This document shows, in pieces, positions 52,097-61,365 of a DNA stretch of 64,000 nucleotides. Both the position numbers and the translations under genes were made by a program. This DNA is from Acidilutibacter cellobiosedens (GTDB lineage: Bacteria > Bacillota > Clostridia > Tissierellales > Acidilutibacteraceae): positions 3,372,501 to 3,436,500 of the forward strand of contig NZ_CP035282.1 in assembly GCF_004103715.1 (NCBI RefSeq). The letters run 5' to 3'. Numbering within the stretch: the stretch's first letter is position 1; each line of letters begins with the position of its first letter. The notes below the pieces were generated by a model, which was not told where the DNA came from, did no database searches, and saw nothing but the letters and a program-made list of their open reading frames with translations.

Positions 52097-53152
52097 CTAA
52101 TCTTTCATCCTCGGATCAAATGCATCACGGAGCCCATCCGCCAACAAATTAAATGTAATCATGATTATGCAAATAGCAGCAGCAGGAAACCACATAAGAT
52201 GAGGCAAAAATCTAAATGTCTTATATCCTTCATTTAGCAATGTTCCCAATGATGCATTGGGAGCACGCATTCCAACCCCAATAAAGCTCAGAAAAGCCTC
52301 AAAAAAAATTGCACTGGGAATAGTAAACATTGTCTGAACTATAATAATGCCACTCAAATTCGGCAAAATATGACTGACTGCAATATTTAAATATGATTCC
52401 CCAAGGGTCCTGGCAGCAAGCACAAACTCCTGATCTTTTAATTTCAATGTTTCGGCACGGACAACTCGAGCCATTGTAATCCAGCCTGTTAAACCCATGG
52501 CAACAATAATGGAAGTCACTCCCGGTCTAATAAATAAAAGCATCAGTATCACCACGACCAACGTGGGAATTCCGGAGATTATTTCCAAAATACGCTGCAT
52601 GATTATATCCACACTATCACCTTTCCATCCCGAAACCAATCCATATGTTATTCCTATTAACAAATCAAAAAAAGCCGCAGCTAAAGCGATAAGCAATGAA
52701 ATCCGTGTTCCTGCCAATACCCGGGATAATAAATCTCTGCCAAAAGCATCTGTTCCGAAATAATAATTGACATCATGAGGAACATGGGCAAGTTCATATT
52801 TATCAACCCATTCTCCCGATATCTTGGCCTTCCCGTTAAACCCGTTAATATTAACGTGAGGAATACGGGGAGGTAAATTAGCATGAGGAACATTTTGTAA
52901 ATTGGGATCATGAGGGGTATACCATATAGAAACAATTTCAATTGATATAATCAGCAATAAAATAACCATTGAAACCACAGCCGCTTTATTTTTTCTCAGA
53001 CGTCGCCATCCGTCCTGATAAAACGACAAGGATGGTGCAGCTATACGCTCATTGTCAAAGTGATAAGTTTCATCTAACGGCGTAAAATATGATGACGGAA
53101 TTTCGGAATATAAATTTTTATTTTCATCTTTTTTATCTATTAGTTCATCCAT
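52097..53152 (-). CDS. oppC: Oligopeptide ABC transporter permease OppC
   Basis: 351 residues, N-terminal extension then six membrane segments; the permease motif is LAARTLGESYLNIAVSHILP. ATG overlaps the OppB stop by one base (TAATG). Confidence 0.9.
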   Translation of the reverse strand: MDELIDKKDENKNLYSEIPSSYFTPLDETYHFDNERIAAPSLSFYQDGWRRLRKNKAAVVSMVILLLIISIEIVSIWYTPHDPNLQNVPHANLPPRIPHVNINGFNGKAKISGEWVDKYELAHVPHDVNYYFGTDAFGRDLLSRVLAGTRISLLIALAAAFFDLLIGITYGLVSGWKGDSVDIIMQRILEIISGIPTLVVVILMLLFIRPGVTSIIVAMGLTGWITMARVVRAETLKLKDQEFVLAARTLGESYLNIAVSHILPNLSGIIIVQTMFTIPSAIFFEAFLSFIGVGMRAPNASLGTLLNEGYKTFRFLPHLMWFPAAAICIIMITFNLLADGLRDAFDPRMKD

Positions 53153-54093
53153 TAGTATTCTCCCCCTCCTACTCTGATTCGAGGATCAACAATTCCATAC
53201 AGAATATCCACCAATAAAATTATAGTAACAAGCAATGTGGAATAAAGCATGGTTACCGCCATAATTGTAGAATAATCATTGGTCATAATGGACTTAACAA
53301 ACTGTTCTCCGATGCCCGGAATAGCAAAAATATTTTCAACTACCAACGACCCGGTCATCAAACTTACAGACATAGGTCCCAATATTGTAATCAATGGAAT
53401 TAAGGCATTTCTTAACCCATGTTTGAAGGCAACTCTCCATTCACTCATCCCTTTCGCCCTTGCCAACTCAATATAATCACTATTCAATACTTCAATCATT
53501 TCAGTACGAATAAAACGAGCAGAATCTGCCATCGGTGAAATGGACAAAGCAACAGTCGGCAGAACCGTTGATAAAAATCCTTCGTTCCATAAAGCAATGG
53601 GAAACCACTTTAAATATACGGCAAACAAAAGCTGCAGAAGAACCGCAAATACAAAATTGGGAACAGATCGTCCGATAATAGCCGACAAAGATGCAATCCC
53701 ATCTATAAAGCTGTTTTGAAACATAGCTGCAACCGTCCCTAAAATAATTCCTACGGTAGTTCCCAAAATCATGGCTTGTGCCCCTAATTGAAGTGACGGA
53801 CCAATGCGTTTAGCCAATATGGACTTGACCGGTTGGTCGCCAAACTGTAGCGAAATGCCAAAATCTCCTCGAACCGCACCGGACATATAAATTATATAAC
53901 GTTTCACCAAAGGTTTATTTAATCCATATCTTTTATTCATAATTTCCCGTTGCTTATTTGTTAACTTTGCTTCATTGTTATAGGGAGTTCCCGGCAAAAA
54001 ATTCATCAGCAAAAACGTACACGAACTAATAAGAAAAAGTGTTATCAGCATATAAACTACCCTTTTTAAAATAAATCTGAAAAAATTACTCAT
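53152..54093 (-). CDS. oppB: Oligopeptide ABC transporter permease OppB
   Basis: ATG 54093 (MSNFFRFILKRV) with GAAAGGTG upstream rather than GTG 54105. Six membrane segments; permease motif IELARAKGMSEWRVAFKHGL. Ends in the OppC start. Confidence 0.9.
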   Translation of the reverse strand: MSNFFRFILKRVVYMLITLFLISSCTFLLMNFLPGTPYNNEAKLTNKQREIMNKRYGLNKPLVKRYIIYMSGAVRGDFGISLQFGDQPVKSILAKRIGPSLQLGAQAMILGTTVGIILGTVAAMFQNSFIDGIASLSAIIGRSVPNFVFAVLLQLLFAVYLKWFPIALWNEGFLSTVLPTVALSISPMADSARFIRTEMIEVLNSDYIELARAKGMSEWRVAFKHGLRNALIPLITILGPMSVSLMTGSLVVENIFAIPGIGEQFVKSIMTNDYSTIMAVTMLYSTLLVTIILLVDILYGIVDPRIRVGGGEY

Positions 54094-54140
54094 ATTTATC
54101 TGCACCTTTCTTTTTGTTGTTATTTCATATTTCTAAAGTT

Positions 54141-54173
54141 AGGTAAAGTCTATTTTTAAAATAGACTTTACCT
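54141..54173. promoter_or_regulatory. Perfect 33-base palindrome between oppA and oppB
   Basis: AGGTAAAGTCTATTTT (54141-54156), one base, and AAAATAGACTTTACCT (54158-54173). No U-run follows, so it is probably a processing or stability hairpin that sets oppA above oppBCDF rather than a full terminator. Confidence 0.65.
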
Positions 54174-54197
54174 GATAATCTAAAATTAATTGGTATA

Positions 54198-55870
54198 TTA
54201 TTTAACAATATAAGCATGGGTAATCTCTAATGGAGTACCTAAGTTGTGAGTAACGATTCCTTTAACCTTTGGGTTTATCAAATAACTTGACGCTCCCTGG
54301 TATAAAGGAGCAACAACTGCCTTACTCAAAATATATTTCTGTGCCTCCTGCAAATCCTTCCATCTTTTTTGAGGATCTGTTGAATCATCAGTTTTAATCT
54401 TTGTAATTAGCGCGTCATATTTGGAGTCTTTATACTGCCCGTGATTATGTTCATATGTTGAGAAAAACAGATTCAAGTAACTAACCGGATCAAAATCTCC
54501 GGTCCAACCGCCGAGAGCCAAATCAAAATTATAAGCCATCATCTTTTCAAAACGAACTTTTGCGGGAACATTGCTCAAATTAATAGTCAGTCCCGATAAA
54601 TTAGTCTCTAATTGACTTTGCAAATATTCCCCGTTCTTTTGGCTCCTTCCGTATCACTGGTGATTAACGTCAATTCAACTTTTTCCACTCCCAATTCGCT
54701 TTTAGCCTTTTCCCACAGTTTTTTCGCTTCCTCAACATCCGTTTTTACCAAGACACCTGCTTCATCCGAAAAATCCTTCCCTGTATCTGGATTCGTCGCA
54801 ATTCCTTTAGGAATAATTCCCGTTAAAGGTCTTGAGCCATCGACAAGTATGTTGTTTACCAACTCATCTCTATTGATTGCCAGTGAAATTGCCTTTCTGA
54901 AATTTTCATTTTGCAGAGTGGGGCTTGAACTTATGCCAAATTCAAGATTAGAATCTGTCAGAGTAAGTACCGAAAGAAAGTCATCATTATTTATATACTG
55001 ACTGATATAATCTCCAGATAAAGATGTAGCGTCAATAGCTCCTGATTCGTACAGATTAATTCCAGTTCCCGTTTCTTTAACAACCTGAATATTGATTTTA
55101 TTAAGTTTTATATTATCCTTATCCCAATAATTTTCATTCCTTTGATAATTCCATGTAAGACCTGTACCATCCCAGTCTTTCAGGACAAAGGGGCCATTTC
55201 CTAAAGTATTTTCACTTGTTGTTCCGTATGCTTCCCCCTTAGATGTTGCAAATGCTTCATTCTGAGGAAATAAATTTACAGATGATAATGAAGATGTAAA
55301 ATACGTATCCGGATATTCAAGGGTTACTTTGAGTTCCGTATCACTGACGGCTTCAACTCCTAATTCCGAAGGATCTTTTGTCCCTTCATTAATTGCTTTG
55401 GCATTCTTTATGTTGAAAAATGTACTTGCGCTTTGGGCCGCCGTTTCCGGTGCAAATAACCGTCTCCATGCAAAAACATAGTCTTTAGCGGTCAATGGAT
55501 CTCCGTTTGCCCATTTCAAATTATCCTTAAGTTTAATAGTGTACACCAAACCGTCTTCACTGATTTGAGGATCCCCTTCTGCCTCTACTGGAACGGTTTT
55601 ATTATCTCCGTCAATTTTATATAAACCTTCTGCAAATATTTCAATTTGGGAAGAACTCAATGTATCATAAGATTTAACAGAATCTGCAGTAGGCAATTCA
55701 CTTGAAATAACCCAGTTCAATTCTTGCTTGTCAGCCAATTTTTCAGCAGAATCAGAAGATTTTTCACCGGATTCGGGTACACTTTCTTCCTTTGAAGTTT
55801 CTTTTGAGCAACCTGCAAACATTAAAGCCAATACCAATATCAATAAAATTAATCTTATTCTATTTTTCAT
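54198..55870 (-). pseudogene. oppA: oppA oligopeptide-binding lipoprotein, single frameshift
   Basis: ATG 55870 (GGAGAG upstream) begins MKNRIRLILLILVLALMFAG with the lipobox Cys23, a lipoprotein signal. The SBP_bac_5 domain is clear: DEAF-type LYKIDGDNKTVPVEAEGD, KDNLKWANGDPLTAKDYVFA, ENTLGNGPFVLKDWDGTG. At the CCCC run 54629-54632 (G4 on the coding strand) the frame slips: residues TEGAKRTG are followed by a quick stop at 54608, while the other frame continues from EYLQSQLETNLSGL to the natural end at 54198. One extra G would restore the gene. It may be a real mutation or a homopolymer sequencing error. Confidence 0.85.
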
Positions 55871-56020
55871 GCTTATCTCTCCTTTTATTATTAAATTACT
55901 GTGAATAATTTTTCTTATAATATCGTTACAACATATTTTTATCATCCCCTTTATTAACACGAAAGCACACCTATAAGTCATAGGAAAACTTAATGTAAAC
56001 TTAACCTTAAATAGGTTTTC

Positions 56021-56066
56021 AAAAAAGGCCGCTTCAATTTATTAGTACTTCAATAAAAGCCTTTTT
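56021..56066 (-). promoter_or_regulatory. Second leader hairpin, opp-proximal copy
   Basis: AAAAAAGGC... (56021-56035) with ...GCCTTTTTC (56055-56066), a GC-tipped stem with a T-run on the minus strand. It lies between the proximal riboswitch and oppA. The same hairpin is found at 56318-56363. Confidence 0.6.
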
Positions 56067-56072
56067 CACAAT

Positions 56073-56241
56073 TAAAAACCTACTTTCTTAATAAGAAAGC
56101 AGGTTAATAATCTAACTGGCATGCTTTCTTATCTCTCAAACCATCATGGTTTGCAGGATTTGGCACCTTTAAATAATATACTTTCATATTATTCAGGCTG
56201 CCGGGCTTCATCGGGCCAGTCCCTCTGCCTCTCTCGATAAG
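56073..56241 (-). promoter_or_regulatory. SAM-I riboswitch, oppA-proximal copy
   Basis: On the minus strand P1 runs from CTTATC (56241-56236) to GATAAG (56133-56128). Between them are the SAM-I landmarks GAGGGACTGGCCC, GATGAAGCCCGGCAGCC, AAGGTGCCAAATCC and a GTTTGAGAG P4 end. A terminator follows (AACCTGCTTTCTT / AAGAAAGTAGGTT, 56105-56077) with a U-run, and P1 3' sequence AGAAAGCA can pair with TGCTTTCT as antiterminator. It should shut off opp when SAM is high. Confidence 0.9.
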
Positions 56242-56317
56242 AATCAAAATTAACTTTTCATAACCCATAGGAAAATCCTATTTTACCTTAACGTAAACTT
56301 AACCTTAAATTAGTTTC

Positions 56318-56363
56318 AAAAAAGGCCGCTTCAATTTATTAGTACTTCAATAGAAGCCTTTTT
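56318..56363 (-). promoter_or_regulatory. Second leader hairpin, distal copy
   Basis: AAAAAAGGCCGCTTC (56318-56332) with GAAGCCTTTTT (56353-56363), between the intron end and the proximal riboswitch. Same hairpin as 56021-56066. Confidence 0.6.
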
Positions 56364-56368
56364 CACAA

Positions 56369-57674
56369 ATCGAGTAGGGCAAAATAAATTGCCCTCTCAC
56401 ACCACCGTACATACGGTTCCGTATATGGCGGTTCAATTAAATCTAACATTACGCCTGTGCTCATAGTAATCTAATGGACTGATTAATCCTCTTTGGGTTA
56501 ATATAGCCTTAGAAATTGCTCTTGATACACAAGTTTTTGTTGCTACAAAATAGTACCTGTCTCCGCAATATGAGGTTAATCTTGCTAGGTCCTTGTTAAC
56601 TCCTAACTTTTGTAATCCCCATTGCCTTTTTGATGGCCGATATTCACCTTTGTCCATTATTCCTGCTTGAAGAAACTTTCGGATTAATGACTCAGTGTCA
56701 GGATCATTTATGATATTGTGTACCAAACTCATCAGTTTGTCTTGCGGAACAGTATCAAAAAATTTTTCCAGGTCAATATCTACTACCCATAGATACCCAT
56801 CGTTAAAATATTCCAGTAGTTTTACTACCGCCATTTCACAGTTCCTGCCTGGTCTATATCCATAACTGGTTCCTGAGAATTCTTTTTCTGCAATAGGACT
56901 TAAGACTTGCACTATTGCCTGTTGTATTATCCTATCCATGGCTGTAGGTATTCCTAACTTTCTGGTACCTCCATTAGGTTTTGGAATTTCTACTCTTAAA
57001 ACTGGTTGTGGTCTGTAACTTCTTTCCTCTATCTCGACTTTAATTCTTTGCCAATTTTCTCTAATATATCCGTCAATTTCATTGATAGTTATTCCATCAA
57101 CTCCACTTGCGCCTTTGTTTGAACATACACTTCTAAAGGCTTGATACATATTTTGTCTGTCCAGAATTTTGTCCAGTAAAGTTGTCATAATGTGCATTCT
57201 ACTCCCTTTTCGCTAGCTTGGAAATCGCCTTAATTTATTGACCTTGGATTCCTTTTACGTTTTCACCTGTATCAATCAGACTATCCACGCTACATCCATT
57301 TTGTATTGTGCTTTTTAATTGTTTAGTCCTTCGCCAAAACTTATTTAGCTACTATGACCTCTGCTGACTTCTCATGATTCGTTGTTACTACTGTATCGCT
57401 CGTGAGACCTCACGGGTTAATCCATATATCTTTCCTCGTTTACTTGCAGAATTTACGCTTTAGGGTTACGGTTACCTTTTTGGACTTTATTGTCTTAAGC
57501 CAACTTATCCGCCTTTCACGCCTTATATTCTGTTTCTGTTCGTCAAGCCACGATTTCGCTATTGCTTCCTCTCTCCCACACCTCACGATGTGAAACTTGC
57601 AAGTCGCTATCGGGTTCGTTGGTAACTACGCCCCTTTGGACTTTCACCTTAGATATATGACATGCCCGTCAAAC
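56369..57674 (-). mobile_element. Group IIC intron, internally deleted copy
   Basis: Starts GTTTGACGGGCATG at 57674 and ends CTCGAT at 56369 on the minus strand, 1306 bases. The duplicated leader supplies an empty site (CACAA then TTAAAAACC at 56064-56077), which fixes both ends. Domain V (minus strand 56432-56393) and VI are intact. Relative to 11826-13658 it lacks 528 bases between two TCTTTTTGATGG copies. It sits immediately behind the terminator of the distal riboswitch (57677-57709). Confidence 0.9.
56433..57197 (-). pseudogene. ltrA: Intron reverse transcriptase lacking its catalytic region
   Basis: 254 residues in one frame. It matches the intact copy up to GIMDKGEYRPSKR, then jumps to QWGLQKLGVNKDLARL. 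The missing 176 residues include GTPQGGNLSP, YADD and the maturase domain X. The join is at the 12-bp direct repeat TCTTTTTGATGG seen twice in the full intron (12083-12094 and 12611-12622). The product cannot reverse-transcribe and probably cannot help splicing. Confidence 0.9.
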
Positions 57675-57676
57675 TT

Positions 57677-57844
57677 AAAAAACCTACTTTCTTAATAAGA
57701 AAGTAGGTTAATAATCTAACTGGCATACTTTCTTATCTCTCAAACCATCATGGTTTGCAGGATTTGGCACCTTTAAATAATATATTCTATATTATTCAGG
57801 CTGCCGGGCTTCATCGGGCCAGTCCCTCTGCCTCTCTCGATAAG
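57677..57844 (-). promoter_or_regulatory. SAM-I riboswitch, distal copy
   Basis: Same landmarks as the proximal copy; aptamer 57844-57732 on the minus strand, terminator AACCTACTTTCTT / AAGAAAGTAGGTT (57709-57681) with a U6 run. P1 3' AGAAAGTA pairs with TACTTTCT for antitermination; the proximal copy has AGAAAGCA and TGCTTTCT, a compensatory change. A TTGACA/TATACT promoter lies 45 bases upstream. Confidence 0.92.
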
Positions 57845-57888
57845 AATTGTTTGTAAAACATATAAACTTGATTTTTTATATTGTGTTT

Positions 57889-57917
57889 AGTATACATTGG
57901 AATTAATAAAATGTCAA
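57889..57917 (-). promoter_or_regulatory. SigA promoter of the opp riboswitch leader
   Basis: TTGACA (57917-57912), 17 bases, TATACT (57894-57889) on the minus strand. Full consensus -35; start expected near 57882. Confidence 0.88.
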
Positions 57918-57928
57918 GCAAAATTACT

Positions 57929-58588
57929 TCAAAATTCTCTTTTTAAATATAATTTTTTAGATATAGTTAAAGATATGATATATACTATTACTGAAACAGC
58001 CAGAAATATAAACATGCCCTCATTTGGATCAATTTCGGATATATTCTTTAAAATCGCCGTTCCTTGAAATTTTTTTCCTAACTTTGTTACTATAGACGGC
58101 AATATAAATATGAAAACCCATAAAATCATATTAAATGTCCTCATCCCTTCTCCCATTTTAAAATAAAATGGATAATATAAAGAATAAAACATGAGAATAA
58201 TAATTATTGAGATAGATATATCCCACAAAGCCATGGGCTCTCCTTGAACCCCCGCTACAAATAATTTTATTAAATTAGTAAAAATATACATAATTATCCC
58301 GTTAAAAACCGCAAAGATCAGCGAAGATGCGTATTTACTTTTAACAATATCAACTCTGTCGATAGGTAAACTGTTTAAAATAGCTTCTGTACTGTTTCTG
58401 CCGTCATATCCGTTGACATATATGATTACAGCAAAAGTAATCATACAGATGGACATAATATACAATACATGGACTGCTACACTTATAGGCTGTGTCAATC
58501 CCATAGCCGCCAAAAATAAGACATATATAACGGCAAATATATTAACATTACGAGAAAGCCTTAAATCTTTAATTATCAGATTAATCAT
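57929..58588 (-). CDS. ABC-2 type permease, second copy in operon
   Basis: 219 residues with six hydrophobic segments, N-terminal MINLIIKDLRLSRNVNIF. Follows a similar gene at 58600. Part of the GntR-ABC operon. Substrate unknown. Confidence 0.8.
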   Translation of the reverse strand: MINLIIKDLRLSRNVNIFAVIYVLFLAAMGLTQPISVAVHVLYIMSICMITFAVIIYVNGYDGRNSTEAILNSLPIDRVDIVKSKYASSLIFAVFNGIIMYIFTNLIKLFVAGVQGEPMALWDISISIIIILMFYSLYYPFYFKMGEGMRTFNMILWVFIFILPSIVTKLGKKFQGTAILKNISEIDPNEGMFIFLAVSVIVYIISLTISKKLYLKREF

Positions 58589-58599
58589 ATAATCACCCC

Positions 58600-59226
58600 T
58601 TATAAATCCTTATTTTCATATAATTTGATGGATAAAATCAATGATATAATCCATATTATCAGAGCAATTACAGTTGTACTTATTTCTTTCCCAACTATTA
58701 AATTTGAAAAGAGGCCGTTTCCTCCGGCACTGTTAGAAGCAACAAGAAATATTCCCATATAGACTGCCATGTATGCTATTTGAGCAATTCTTGGTTCGAA
58801 TTTTAAATAAAAGGGAAAAACAACTGCCGTAGAAATCAATAATGTCGGAAAAGCAATCTTAATCATAGAAATATTAAAGTAACCAATATTATACAAGCCC
58901 AACATATTAATTATCCACAAATAAATTCCTACATATATAATTGAAAATATAAAATATATAATCAATTCCATATACCTACATAAGACTACTTCTTTTCTCG
59001 ATACAGGGAGGGAATTAATCATTCTGTCAGTATTCCCCTTTACATCATAGGTAAATGATGTTATACATAAAAGATAAGAATAACTGCTGATTAAAATAAA
59101 ATACAACCATTCTGTCTGGCTGGCTTCAATTACAAAGAGCATCAGCGGTATATAAAATATCAGAAATATCTTTTCCCATGTGCTTGAAAATACAAGCATT
59201 AAATCCTTCTTTATCAATCCCGTCAT
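58600..59226 (-). CDS. ABC-2 type permease
   Basis: 208 residues with about six membrane segments and MTGLIKKDLMLVFSSTWEKI at the start, typical of ABC2_membrane_5 proteins. Partner of the ATPase 4 bases upstream. Confidence 0.82.
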   Translation of the reverse strand: MTGLIKKDLMLVFSSTWEKIFLIFYIPLMLFVIEASQTEWLYFILISSYSYLLCITSFTYDVKGNTDRMINSLPVSRKEVVLCRYMELIIYFIFSIIYVGIYLWIINMLGLYNIGYFNISMIKIAFPTLLISTAVVFPFYLKFEPRIAQIAYMAVYMGIFLVASNSAGGNGLFSNLIVGKEISTTVIALIIWIISLILSIKLYENKDL

Positions 59227-59230
59227 CTTT

Positions 59231-60085
59231 TTACCTCCTTACCGTATAAACCATTATATCTTCAAGACTTGCCTTTTCTACAAGTATGCTGTCTCCGAAT
59301 TTTTGTTTCATCTTTTCAACATTATTGGTCAAAGCCTCGAATCCCACAGATGTTTCACGAATTCCTATAAATTCTTTTCTTATGTCTTTATCAAGGAGAT
59401 CAGTTCCTCCCTTGATCAGGACATAATTTTCCATGACTTCATCCTTTGATTTCGAAAATACTATATTTCCTTTATTTATAAATGTTATATAATCAGCTAT
59501 TTTCTCTAAATCCGTAGTTATATGAGTTGAAAAGAACACACTTCTCTTTTCATTCTGAATTATATTATAAAGGATGTCAAGAATATCTCTTCTGAAAACT
59601 GGATCAAGACCGGAAGTAGGCTCATCCATGAGTATCAGATCCGCATTATGAGACAGAGCTATGGCAAGAGAAAACTTCATCTTCATCCCTTTTGATAATG
59701 TTTTGATTTTGGATTTCGGATTTAAATCAAATTCTTTTAAATAATGCTTAAACTGATTTTCATCCCAATTTTTATAAAAACTTGATACTATATTTTTCAT
59801 CTGATTTATGGTTAAGGTTTCGTAATAATAATTTTCATCATACACAAACCCTATCCTGTTTTTAACTTTTTTCTCATCTTTTATATTATCCATTCCAAAA
59901 ATCTTAATATCTCCTTCGTCTTTCTTAAGCAAATTCATTATAAGCTTTATGGTAGTGCTTTTCCCCGCACCGTTAGGCCCTATAAATCCCATTATATACC
60001 CATATTCCAGTTTAAAACTGATATCATTTAGGGTAAAATTTTTAAAATTTTTCTTTAATTTATTTACCTCTAAAATATAATCCAT
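59231..60085 (-). CDS. ABC transporter ATP-binding protein (YtrB-like)
   Basis: 284 residues: Walker A GFIGPNGAGKSTTIKLIM, signature KTLSKGMKMKFSLAIAL, LILMDEPTSGLDPVF and the H-loop FFSTHITTD. Follows the GntR gene by two bases and precedes two permeases. Confidence 0.9.
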   Translation of the reverse strand: MDYILEVNKLKKNFKNFTLNDISFKLEYGYIMGFIGPNGAGKSTTIKLIMNLLKKDEGDIKIFGMDNIKDEKKVKNRIGFVYDENYYYETLTINQMKNIVSSFYKNWDENQFKHYLKEFDLNPKSKIKTLSKGMKMKFSLAIALSHNADLILMDEPTSGLDPVFRRDILDILYNIIQNEKRSVFFSTHITTDLEKIADYITFINKGNIVFSKSKDEVMENYVLIKGGTDLLDKDIRKEFIGIRETSVGFEALTNNVEKMKQKFGDSILVEKASLEDIMVYTVRR

Positions 60086-60087
60086 AA

Positions 60088-60462
60088 TTATTCCTCCTCA
60101 AACAATATTTTCAGCATTTCTTCAATTTCATCATAACTAATCCCTAAAAGCCTGCTTTCTTTAACTATTTCGGACAACTTTTCTTCTATTATCTGTAATT
60201 TTTTCTCCTTTATAAGTTCCTTGTTTTGTAATGCTACAAAGGAGCCTTTCCCTTGAACGGTTTCTATAAAACCTTCTTTTTCTAATTCCTCATAGGCTCT
60301 TTTGGTAGTAATGACCGATATACTGAGATCCCTCGCCAATCCTCTGATTGAAGGCAAAGCTTCTCCCTCCTTCAGTTCTCCTTTTATTATCATTTCCTTT
60401 ATTTGATTGACAACTTGTTCATATATAGGCTCATTAGACGAATTGGATACTATAATTTTCAT
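60088..60462 (-). CDS. GntR-family regulator of YtrA type
   Basis: 124 residues, winged HTH: NQIKEMIIKGELKEGEALPS, IRGLARDLSISVITTKRAYE, LEKEGFIETVQGKGSFVALQ, then a short C-terminal helix. YtrA-type regulators repress the downstream ABC operon and respond to wall-targeting drugs in relatives. The operator over its own promoter fits autorepression. Confidence 0.88.
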   Translation of the reverse strand: MKIIVSNSSNEPIYEQVVNQIKEMIIKGELKEGEALPSIRGLARDLSISVITTKRAYEELEKEGFIETVQGKGSFVALQNKELIKEKKLQIIEEKLSEIVKESRLLGISYDEIEEMLKILFEEE

Positions 60463-60494
60463 AGAAATCCTCCTAAAATAAACTGTTTATTTTG

Positions 60495-60550
60495 TATATA
60501 CTGTATATATAATATATGTACAGTATATAATTATATAACTTAATTGTCAA
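60495..60550 (-). promoter_or_regulatory. Promoter and operator of the GntR-ABC operon
   Basis: TTGACA (60550-60545), 17 bases, TATACT (60527-60522) on the minus strand. The inverted repeat TATATACTGTA (60495-60505) / TACAGTATATA (60519-60529) overlaps the -10 box and fits a GntR operator. Confidence 0.82.
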
Positions 60551-60581
60551 TATATTTTTAGCAAACTTTTCATGTATTTTA

Positions 60582-60643
60582 TTGACAAAAAATCCATATT
60601 GATTTATTATTAATGTAAACTTATTTTAAAATATTGGTTTACA
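60582..60643 (+). promoter_or_regulatory. bioY promoter with BirA-like operator
   Basis: TTGACA (60582-60587), 17 bases, TATTAT (60605-60610). Just after it TGTAAAC (60614-60620), 16 bases, GTTTACA (60637-60643), the type of interrupted palindrome bound by biotin-loaded BirA. Confidence 0.78.
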
Positions 60644-60654
60644 AAGGAGATGAC

Positions 60655-61215
60655 ATGATGAAGATATCTTCAAAAGAAATAACATTAGTGGCTTTATTTG
60701 CCGGATTAACTGCTATAGGAGCATTTGTCAGTATTCCGTTAGGTGATGTACCTATTACATTACAAACATTGTTTGTTATTCTGTCGGGACTTATTTTAGG
60801 GCCTAAATTAGCTGCTCTTTCCCAAATCATTTATGTAATATTAGGTTTGATCGGTATTCCCATATTCGCCAACTTTACGGGAGGCCCTCAGTCGGTATTA
60901 AAACCCAGCTTCGGATTCTTAATCGGATTTATATTTGCGGCTTTTATAGTAGGCAAAATAGCAAATACGGGAGAAAAAATAAATAAGAAAAGAATTTTGG
61001 CTGCTGCCTTTGCGGGAACCATAGTAATTTATCTATTCGGATTGCCCTATATGGCGTTTATATTGAACAAAATCATGGCAAAAAATCTTCCGACATCGGT
61101 TATTCTTAAAACAGGGTGTATAATATTCCTTCCGGGGGATGCTTTAAAAACCGTAATATCTTCGTTAACAGCTATAAAAGTACTGCCTAAAATAAATAAG
61201 GTACACAGCCATTAG
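60655..61215 (+). CDS. bioY: Biotin transporter substrate-binding component BioY
   Basis: ATG 60655 with AAAGGAG; the ATG at 60658 is also possible. 187 residues, six membrane segments with the BioY signature LGDVPITLQTLFVILSGLIL, GIPIFANFTGGPQSVLKPS and GFLIGFIFAAFIVGK. It imports biotin alone or with a shared ECF module. Its BirA-type operator and the nearby birA gene make a regulated biotin supply circuit. Confidence 0.92.
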   Translation: MMKISSKEITLVALFAGLTAIGAFVSIPLGDVPITLQTLFVILSGLILGPKLAALSQIIYVILGLIGIPIFANFTGGPQSVLKPSFGFLIGFIFAAFIVGKIANTGEKINKKRILAAAFAGTIVIYLFGLPYMAFILNKIMAKNLPTSVILKTGCIIFLPGDALKTVISSLTAIKVLPKINKVHSH

Positions 61216-61226
61216 CCAAAAACAAA

Positions 61227-61252
61227 TTAAAGTCCTGATTAACAGGACTTTA
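61227..61252 (+). terminator. Terminator after bioY
   Basis: TTAAAGTCCT / AGGACTTTAA stem at 61227-61252 with a TAAAAAT end. Confidence 0.75.
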
Positions 61253-61365
61253 AAAATATAAAATACCATAACTTATTTACAAACTGAGCATATTCAATGC
61301 CAGCAATATTATATAGATTATCTGCAACTATTGCTAATTCCTTATTCAATATACAATCAATGAAC

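Noticed and set aside
11826-57674. Two group II introns forming a composite transposon
   Set aside because: They have separate terminator targets and lack shared inverted ends; no evidence that the 45-kb segment moves as a unit.
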